Below are positions 7,201 through 11,514 of a stretch of DNA of 11,514 nt, piece after piece. The notes under the pieces are model-generated. The model searched no databases. It was not told where the DNA came from and saw only the letters and a list, made by a program, of their open reading frames with translations. The translations under genes were made by a program, and so were the position numbers. Source of the stretch: Nitrospirota bacterium (GTDB lineage: Bacteria; Nitrospirota; Thermodesulfovibrionia; Thermodesulfovibrionales; JdFR-85); contig JAADGU010000036.1 in the NCBI GenBank assembly GCA_013152195.1, forward strand, positions 881 to 12,394. The letters are read 5' to 3'. The number at the start of each line of letters is the position of its first letter. The first letter of the stretch is position 1.

Positions 7201-8497
7201 GGAAGAGCAAATCAACGTTCTTGCGCGGGGTCTCTATAATGCTCTGGAGAAGGAATTGCAGCTTAAAGACAAGGATGCAGAACACATGAGACTTGAAGAG
7301 GAAAAAATGGCAGTGGAGTCCGAGTTTCAGGAAAGTGTCCCGGCTGACCGTGATATAAACATTTACGAACCCGTGCCAGGGGCAGTCTACGAGGATAATC
7401 TGGCGGTGAAAATTGAGTTGTCCGGAGTTCCGGTCTCGTTTCTTGGGTTGGGAATGAATGAGCAGCAGCGCGTTTATGTATGGCTCAATGCAGAACTTAT
7501 CCCACTGGATTCGTTTATAGTGGATGAGGTTCGTCCAATGTTGCCGGCAATAACAGACCTGTCTGAAGGTTTCTCAGGCTTGCTGCAAGGGAAAAATGTT
7601 TCAGGAAAACAAACAGCACCTGAAGAAGCGTCACTCAAGTCTTCGAACGTCACTGTTCGCCGATATGTACCAGGTTTGCAGGTAGACAGGTGGGGAACCG
7701 TACTTCCAGTCCAGATTGCCACGCCTGACCAGCCGATTCCCCACACAATATCCCCTTTCCCAAAAGGTATGACAATGGAGCAGAGATTGACGACCATTCA
7801 AGAACGCTGCTGCAGCGTGGCAAGCGAGACGTCAACAGCCCCCGCCACGCAATTACATATGCAGGAGGTGGTGTCTGGCAGTCCCGGACCTCAAGCTCAC
7901 CGGGTTTCACACTTAATCCTGTCCAAACGCTCTTCCAAATTCGGGCTGCCTGCGGGAATATCCGAATTACCGGTGAACGTGCAAAGGAATAATCTGAATT
8001 CCGCTTATGCTATACTTTCTGGTCCGGGGAATGTGAAGAAAGATTCTGCCGGTAAAACAGCAGGGGGTTATGACAGGGATGCAATTCCTGTCCCCCTTCC
8101 CGGAAGGAGGCTAACTGCCATGGAACTGGAGAGTGTAACACAGGCTGCCTCTTATCAGCATCTTCGACTAACCCGTGCAATACCCCTGACTGAACTTGAG
8201 GAAGGAATGAATACGCTCGTGGTTGCCATCATTGATGGTCGTGAAAAGAAAATTGAAAAGGCTGTAAGCTTCATTGCCACCAGGGCACTGGAAACAGAAA
8301 AGGAGAAGAAAGAACCGAGGTTGCCAACCCGAATTAGTCGTGAGGACAGGGGGAAACATAAGCCCGGGAAGGTCAAGGGTAAGGCCTTTCTGACACCTGC
8401 TAAAAAACGGCGTGAGGCAATTGATCGCTCAAGGAAGACCCTGAGGTTGAAAACCCCTGATTATGAGAGTTGTTTCCCCAATGGAGGTGAAAAATGA
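4232..8497 (+). CDS. Giant 1421-residue protein of unknown family
   Basis: I do not recognise this protein. It starts at ATG 4232, eight bases after GAGGAGG (4217-4223), and has no signal peptide or clear membrane helix, so it is probably cytosolic or exported by an unusual route. Visible regions: residues 18-205 are Gly/Ala-rich with an alternating small/hydrophobic pattern (for example AEAGAGLEAGAG, 184-195). Residues 210-740 are mainly helical, with repeated acidic-amphipathic stretches. Residues 745-812 form a Leu/Glu/Lys-rich coiled coil. Residues 930-975 look beta-rich. Residues 1041-1097 (IYEPVPGAVYEDNLAVKI, then RVYVWLNAELIPL) and 1309-1349 (LRLTRAIPLTELEEGMNTL, then VSFIA) look like two parts of one Ig-like beta-sandwich, separated by about 210 polar residues. 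Residues 1350-1421 are strongly basic. It overlaps the next gene by 4 bases. A structural, scaffold or secreted-particle role is possible but unproven. Confidence 0.85.
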   Translation: MSSLDLTKNLLNAKAGISNEWGSAGIQGEGLATFRTEFNHGLRLDAGIGVLANLDASFRKYIAAHLMGEAHAQLRVTGQVQVPMNLFEEVGVAVRLQAIAEAAAGVSLNLGLSIGDFIKLAESDPQLEGLPAKLFRVFMEEVTIGGGVYAKAAFSAMAYANLVIAGRLVKGNGPGEEPGFNILAEAGAGLEAGAGYRVFANIGINNPRRLAGRTIDVVVDEMVDEISKLIPEDSTDKPELLNAFRVPAKIALRNAYEIGELIATRDIPANESGARQIALRCTQVILEESQRYLLDRIACTGMRILEDNMKSFADGISDTDWEELATERQNVANRLLAIPNDPFLPGEDNRRYWNALCNDVLTLVMKISEASISDDLGKWLQPVSMLWSAIQLLFIGMERVTEASASVNIVGWNNPESVQKAFFGDLESQPPQSIKSYINAQLENGVNHDLNRSELALFLLKDGVIRNLEARFPDVKVFLDIFRRPLSPVGSDTDIAKLLLTSLGGILIDSDGQVDTKATLDALLNGLKTFLTDKLEGELVPVVDNYIGDRGDLRFYFHEVVLPSLRLTTDVVFTQVLEWEEGNVDETALKEMLSTVLMMLFGRSLVVTTDVLTAAAQSEIRTEFNKAADEAGDQGGLVDTLLPILEPLGLYTASDRDEVLEIVQDILVIGGDVFGPLPDQTRARVRGLLYEIFEPLPPDGQHDFMENLADALFIPNRERVMGLADELVAIAGNNLQNFIARVLQRIAGKMLEELDELIKDIEKQVKKWLSELEEALQLLQRQVAALLREIAVLISEVEELFNRVADDFQELLSILGNNASRNRIRDKIVSSMVSTAENRLRSNPIYKNLLPGPAKTIAKTTMETTVRAGIDNAVTNTIWGAICDLTWDLNDFIEDVRGLSPHQGLASGISNLLLNRIDDRLRSVFGDNPGMDISFDVRWSVRVPYYDIPAGKWKNRTLTHRESINLGHVELPLSTVLSNVRWVIEHTAAVEEQINVLARGLYNALEKELQLKDKDAEHMRLEEEKMAVESEFQESVPADRDINIYEPVPGAVYEDNLAVKIELSGVPVSFLGLGMNEQQRVYVWLNAELIPLDSFIVDEVRPMLPAITDLSEGFSGLLQGKNVSGKQTAPEEASLKSSNVTVRRYVPGLQVDRWGTVLPVQIATPDQPIPHTISPFPKGMTMEQRLTTIQERCCSVASETSTAPATQLHMQEVVSGSPGPQAHRVSHLILSKRSSKFGLPAGISELPVNVQRNNLNSAYAILSGPGNVKKDSAGKTAGGYDRDAIPVPLPGRRLTAMELESVTQAASYQHLRLTRAIPLTELEEGMNTLVVAIIDGREKKIEKAVSFIATRALETEKEKKEPRLPTRISREDRGKHKPGKVKGKAFLTPAKKRREAIDRSRKTLRLKTPDYESCFPNGGEK

Positions 8498-9393
8498 ACA
8501 CAATTACTTTAATTGCACAAAGTGTTGCCTCTCTATTAATAAGCAGCCGGGAAGAGATGACGGAGGATTATCTGCAATCGCTTTTAGTCGATGCCATCAA
8601 CGATTTGAGCATCGAATATCTCAGATATATTCACAAAGATGAATGGAAATGGATTAATACAGACAGGGATAGCCGTCAAATCCGCAAGATAAAAGCTATA
8701 GTTTATCATAAACTACGCTTAATGAATCCCGACGCTTTTGCCTATCTCAACAGTGAAATTAACATTCGATATTGGGAGGAACTGTTTGAAGAAGGGATGG
8801 AATCCTGGCATTCCCGATACATTCGTGAAAACGACTTTTTCCCTGTTAAGAAGACATGGTTCAAGTGGAGAGATGAGCTTGTAGGCAAGAGATTGGGGTT
8901 GCCTGTGGATAGAGAATCAGTGTCAAGAAGAAGCCTCGAAGTTAAGGAAAAAGCTGTGGAGATTACCAATAATTTCAATAAGATCTCACCTTGGCAGGAG
9001 CTGGCCCTATCTTATGCCCGGGATGTTGAGGCAGGGCAAAGACAATGGACCTGCAAACAGAAGTTCCTGTTTAACATCACGGAAACGCACAACATCTGGG
9101 ATAGGTTTAAACAGTCCTGGAATGATAAGAGGAATTTCGTGTATCCTGATCCCCAGGCTATGGGTTGGCTTCCTGAGGGTACAAGGGTTATTGCCCATAT
9201 GTCCAGGGGACCTCAGGATTTACACTGCTATGTTGTTGATTTCTATGGAAACCTGGAACCAGATCACGATCGTTTATGGAATGCTGCTAAAAGATTTAAA
9301 GAGCAATGGGACCGATGGGGCTTTGATACTCTGGACAGGCCGGTGTGGATAGAAATTGGGTTTAAGGGATGCAGGGGGCTCTCCCCGGAATAG
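8494..9393 (+). CDS. Tryptophan-rich 299-residue protein, coupled partner of the giant protein
   Basis: Not recognised. The ATG at 8494 overlaps the stop of the preceding gene (ATGA), and its ribosome binding site (GGAGGTG, 8484-8490) lies inside that gene, so the two are almost certainly translated together. The protein is soluble, with no signal peptide or membrane segment. It contains 15 Trp (for example W51, W53, W94, W105, W122, W125, W272, W275 and W285), about 5 percent and several times the usual frequency. Residues 1-115 look helical with an acidic and aromatic character. Residues 140-215 form a second helical part. Residues 225-299 mix strands and helices (GTRVIAHMSRG, HCYVVDFYGNLEPDHDRLW, VWIEIGF). 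No catalytic motif is evident. A dedicated chaperone, adaptor or binding partner of the giant protein is a reasonable inference. Confidence 0.85.
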   Translation: MNTITLIAQSVASLLISSREEMTEDYLQSLLVDAINDLSIEYLRYIHKDEWKWINTDRDSRQIRKIKAIVYHKLRLMNPDAFAYLNSEINIRYWEELFEEGMESWHSRYIRENDFFPVKKTWFKWRDELVGKRLGLPVDRESVSRRSLEVKEKAVEITNNFNKISPWQELALSYARDVEAGQRQWTCKQKFLFNITETHNIWDRFKQSWNDKRNFVYPDPQAMGWLPEGTRVIAHMSRGPQDLHCYVVDFYGNLEPDHDRLWNAAKRFKEQWDRWGFDTLDRPVWIEIGFKGCRGLSPE

Positions 9394-9493
9394 AATAAAG
9401 GTTACGCAGTCTGGCATGGCAGATATTCGCAGTTCCATTACATGAGTTCCTGCATCAACAGGAGTTTGGATACGCCCTTTGTCTGAGATATTC

Positions 9494-9502
9494 TGATATA
9501 AT
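9494..9502 (+). promoter_or_regulatory. Extended -10 promoter of ftsY
   Basis: TG-A-TATAAT forms a perfect extended -10. No clear -35 lies at the normal distance. Transcription would begin near 9509, so the leader of about 57 bases starts almost at the hairpin at 9513-9537. The 11 bases CTGATATAATA are shared with the promoter at 2399-2409. Confidence 0.5.
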
Positions 9503-9512
9503 ATCCTTCAGG

Positions 9513-9537
9513 CTGCCGGAGATTAAAAACCCGGCAG
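9513..9537 (+). other. Hairpin in the ftsY 5' untranslated region
   Basis: CTGCCGG (9513-9519) and CCGGCAG (9531-9537) form a perfect 7-bp GC-rich stem with an 11-base A-rich loop. No T tract follows, so it is not an intrinsic terminator for the upstream pair. Standing at the predicted 5' end of the ftsY transcript, it could protect the mRNA from decay, though this is inferred. Confidence 0.4.
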
Positions 9538-9565
9538 GGCAATAAAATATTTTCAGGAGGCAGAA

Positions 9566-10474
9566 GTGGGACTCTTTGACAAGCTGAAAGAAGGTTTGAG
9601 CAAAACAAGAACGGGTTTTCTTGGAAAGGTCGATCAGGTTTTTCAGGGGAAAAAGATCGATGACACAACGATTGACGAGTTTGAGGAAGTCCTCATTACA
9701 TCAGATATAGGTACTGAAGCAACCATGGAGATAATCGATGATCTCAGGGAAGAGGTCAGGAGCGGAAAGATAAAGGATTACAAAGGTGTAAAGGAATTTT
9801 TAAAGAGGGAGATGCTGAAAATACTGGGGCTTCCGCAGCCCTTTGTGCTCTATCAGGAAAGGCCCTTTGTCGTTCTGTGTGTGGGGGTCAATGGCGTGGG
9901 CAAGACTACCACTATCGGTAAGCTTGCAAGCAGGCTGTACGCTGAGGGGCATAGCGTTATAATAGCTGCCTCCGATACCTTCAGGGCTGCTGCTATCGAG
10001 CAGCTTGAGATATGGGCAGAGAGATCAGGCGCACAGATAGTAAAACACCAGAGCGGCTCTGACCCGGCAGCTGTGGCCTATGATGCGGTTGAGGCTGCAA
10101 AGGCACGGGGAGTGGATGCCGTAATAGTGGATACCGCCGGACGCCTGCATACAAAGACACCGTTAATGGAAGAACTCAAGAAGCTCAAGCGGGTCATAAA
10201 CAGGGCCATGCCGGGAGCCCCCCACGAAACCCTACTTGTTGTTGACGCCACAACAGGCCAGAATGCCCTGAGACAGGCCAGGATGTTTCACGAGGCCATC
10301 GGAATAACAGGGATAGCATTAACAAAACTGGACGGCACTGCCAGGGGTGGCATTGTATTCGCCATTAAAAAGGAGCTGAACATCCCTGTAAGGCTGATAG
10401 GTGTGGGAGAAGGAATAGATGACCTGAGGGACTTTATCCCGGAAGAATTTGTAAAGGCACTCCTTGAGGAGTAG
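9566..10474 (+). CDS. ftsY: FtsY, signal recognition particle receptor GTPase
   Basis: 302 residues. FtsY docks the SRP-ribosome complex at the inner membrane and, with Ffh, forms a paired GTPase that hands the nascent chain to the Sec translocon. All NG-domain signatures are present. The N-domain helices span about residues 1-90. Then come the P-loop GVNGVGKTT (107-115), DTFRAAAIEQL (137-147), DTAGR (189-193), TKLDGTARGG (253-262) and the closing GVGEGIDDLRDF (279-290). The DTFRAAA and TKLDGTARGG forms identify FtsY; Ffh would carry a C-terminal Met-rich M domain, which is absent. The long acidic A domain of E. coli FtsY is also absent, so membrane contact must rely on the short N-terminal amphipathic helix (MGLFDKLKEGL). 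The start is GTG at 9566, 5 bases after AGGAGG (9555-9560). Confidence 0.97.
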   Translation: MGLFDKLKEGLSKTRTGFLGKVDQVFQGKKIDDTTIDEFEEVLITSDIGTEATMEIIDDLREEVRSGKIKDYKGVKEFLKREMLKILGLPQPFVLYQERPFVVLCVGVNGVGKTTTIGKLASRLYAEGHSVIIAASDTFRAAAIEQLEIWAERSGAQIVKHQSGSDPAAVAYDAVEAAKARGVDAVIVDTAGRLHTKTPLMEELKKLKRVINRAMPGAPHETLLVVDATTGQNALRQARMFHEAIGITGIALTKLDGTARGGIVFAIKKELNIPVRLIGVGEGIDDLRDFIPEEFVKALLEE

Positions 10475-10500
10475 ACAACCGGGAGAACTGTTTGTATAAT
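10472..10500 (+). promoter_or_regulatory. Strong promoter of the membrane fusion protein gene, overlapping the ftsY stop
   Basis: TAGACA (10472-10477) and a perfect TATAAT (10495-10500) are 17 bases apart; the -35 box contains the ftsY stop codon. The transcript start expected 6 to 8 bases after the -10 coincides with the ATG at 10506. The gene lacks a properly placed ribosome binding site. Confidence 0.6.
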
Positions 10501-10505
10501 TAGGT

Positions 10506-11514
10506 ATGAAGAAGAAAACCCTGTTCCTTCCTGTTATTGTCCTCCTTTTTGCTGCAGCTGCTATATATATAATATTTCATTACGTAACCCCCTCAAAAGA
10601 TAATTACCTGAAAGTCAGCGGCAGGGTGGAGGCCAGCGAGATAGAGCTGGCCACACAGATTCCCGGAAGGCTGAAGAGTGTCCTTATAGAGGATGGGGCA
10701 ACCGTCAGGGCAGGGGAGATCGTTGCACTTATCGAGGACGGGGAGCTGCAGTCAAGGCGCAGGGAATTCATCAGGGGAACCGAGGAACTTGTTGAAAGGA
10801 TCAGGGCCGCAGAGTTCGACCTGAAATACACGGCAGAAAACGTCAGGCATACGATAGATGAGGCACGCAAGGCCCTTTTGATTGCAAAGGCAAGGCTCAA
10901 GCAGGCAAGGGACAAGAAGGAGAAGACCGGAAAGGACTTCAGGAGATACTCCAGGCTGAGGCAGAAGGGCGTCATTGCTGAAGAAAGGTATGAAGAGATG
11001 AGGCTTGCCTACAACCTGTCTGAAGAAGAGGCACGTACTGCATCAAGCGAAGTTGAGCTGTCAGAGATATCACTCCTGAAGGCAAAGGCCTCAAAAGACC
11101 TTGTCAGGGCAAAGGAGAAGGAACTCCTTGCACTCAGGAAATCACTCCAGCGTCTGAAAGAGAGACTGAAACAGGTTGAAATAACCCTCGGATATACAAA
11201 AATCCTGGCACCTGAGGACGGAATCATCCTCAAAAGGGTTGCCGAGCCCGGAGAAGTGCTTCCACAGGGTGGAATTGCCGGCATCATGATCAACCCGGCC
11301 TCCCTGCATGTAAAGACATTTGTGCCGGAGACTTACATTGGAAGGATTTTTATAAAGATGGAGGCCGAGGTCTTCAGCGATGCCTATCCTGATCATCCAT
11401 TCACAGGTTATATCTGCTACATCTCTGACAGGTCGGAGTTTACACCAAAAGAGGTCCAGTCCTATGAAGAGAGGGTAAAGCAGGTCTTTGCCGTAAAGAT
11501 CTGTTTTCCGGATA
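10506..11514 (+). CDS. HlyD/MacA-type periplasmic membrane fusion protein (partial, 3' end missing)
   Basis: 336 codons are open from ATG 10506 to the window edge, with no stop reached. An N-terminal membrane anchor (MKKKTLFLPVIVLLF, about residues 5-25) is followed by the first lipoyl half-motif (EIELATQIPGRLKSVLIEDGA, split here at residues 45-65) and AGEIVALIEDGEL (69-81). A long charged coiled-coil hairpin spans about 82-227, then the second lipoyl half (TKILAPEDGIILKRVAEPGEVL, residues 231-252) and the start of the beta-barrel domain. At the hairpin tip, R147xxxL151xxxxxxA158 follows the TolC-binding RLS pattern except that Ala replaces Ser. Such adaptors join an inner-membrane ABC or MFS pump to an outer-membrane TolC-type channel for drug, lipid or protein export. 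The order resembles YbhG/MacA adaptors; an ABC transporter would be expected downstream, outside the window. Confidence 0.9.
   Translation, partial: MKKKTLFLPVIVLLFAAAAIYIIFHYVTPSKDNYLKVSGRVEASEIELATQIPGRLKSVLIEDGATVRAGEIVALIEDGELQSRRREFIRGTEELVERIRAAEFDLKYTAENVRHTIDEARKALLIAKARLKQARDKKEKTGKDFRRYSRLRQKGVIAEERYEEMRLAYNLSEEEARTASSEVELSEISLLKAKASKDLVRAKEKELLALRKSLQRLKERLKQVEITLGYTKILAPEDGIILKRVAEPGEVLPQGGIAGIMINPASLHVKTFVPETYIGRIFIKMEAEVFSDAYPDHPFTGYICYISDRSEFTPKEVQSYEERVKQVFAVKICFPD

Overview
The window comes from a Gram-negative bacterium: it encodes a predicted outer-membrane beta-barrel with a signal peptide and terminal Phe, a periplasmic adaptor of a tripartite efflux system, and ArfB. Base composition looks moderate (neither strongly AT- nor GC-rich). 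A short FtsY lacking the acidic N-terminal domain and the general gene mix would fit a Nitrospirota-like or deltaproteobacterial-type lineage. This is an impression from the proteins, not a proof. No mobile elements, CRISPR arrays, tRNAs or rRNAs were seen.

Layout. At the left edge there is only a doubtful minus-strand gene start (1-75). Next come plus-strand genes: an outer-membrane beta-barrel protein (285-1178); a two-TM inner-membrane protein with a DUF4145/HEPN-like cytosolic domain (1287-1871); the ribosome-rescue hydrolase ArfB (1932-2354); a TraR/DksA-type C4 zinc-finger protein (2456-2809, TTG start); and a YajD-type HNH protein (3001-3336). A perfect 16-bp hairpin at 3383-3429 separates this block from a convergent minus-strand cyanase gene, cynS (3506-3946). 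cynS has a strong ribosome binding site, a -10 box, and an inverted repeat placed like an activator site.

Divergent from cynS is the most unusual part of the window. A 1421-residue protein of no family I recognise (4232-8497) overlaps by 4 bases with a tryptophan-rich 299-residue protein (8494-9393), also unrecognised. The large protein has no signal peptide. It has a Gly/Ala-rich alternating N-terminal region, a long helical middle with a coiled coil, a predicted beta-sandwich domain apparently split by a ~210-residue polar insertion, and a basic tail. The ATGA overlap implies coupled translation and a shared function. This pair is the best candidate for an undescribed system.

The right end returns to housekeeping and envelope genes: ftsY, the SRP receptor GTPase (9566-10474), with an extended -10 promoter and a 5'-UTR hairpin, then a HlyD/MacA-type membrane fusion protein (10506 to the window edge, 336 codons, incomplete). 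The promoter predicted for this last gene overlaps the ftsY stop codon and places the transcript start almost exactly on the ATG, so its mRNA may be leaderless.

Apart from the coupled pair, the genes mostly look like single units or short runs with their own promoters. No gene-free stretch exceeds 300 bases; the longest is the 285-base cynS/giant-gene divergent region.
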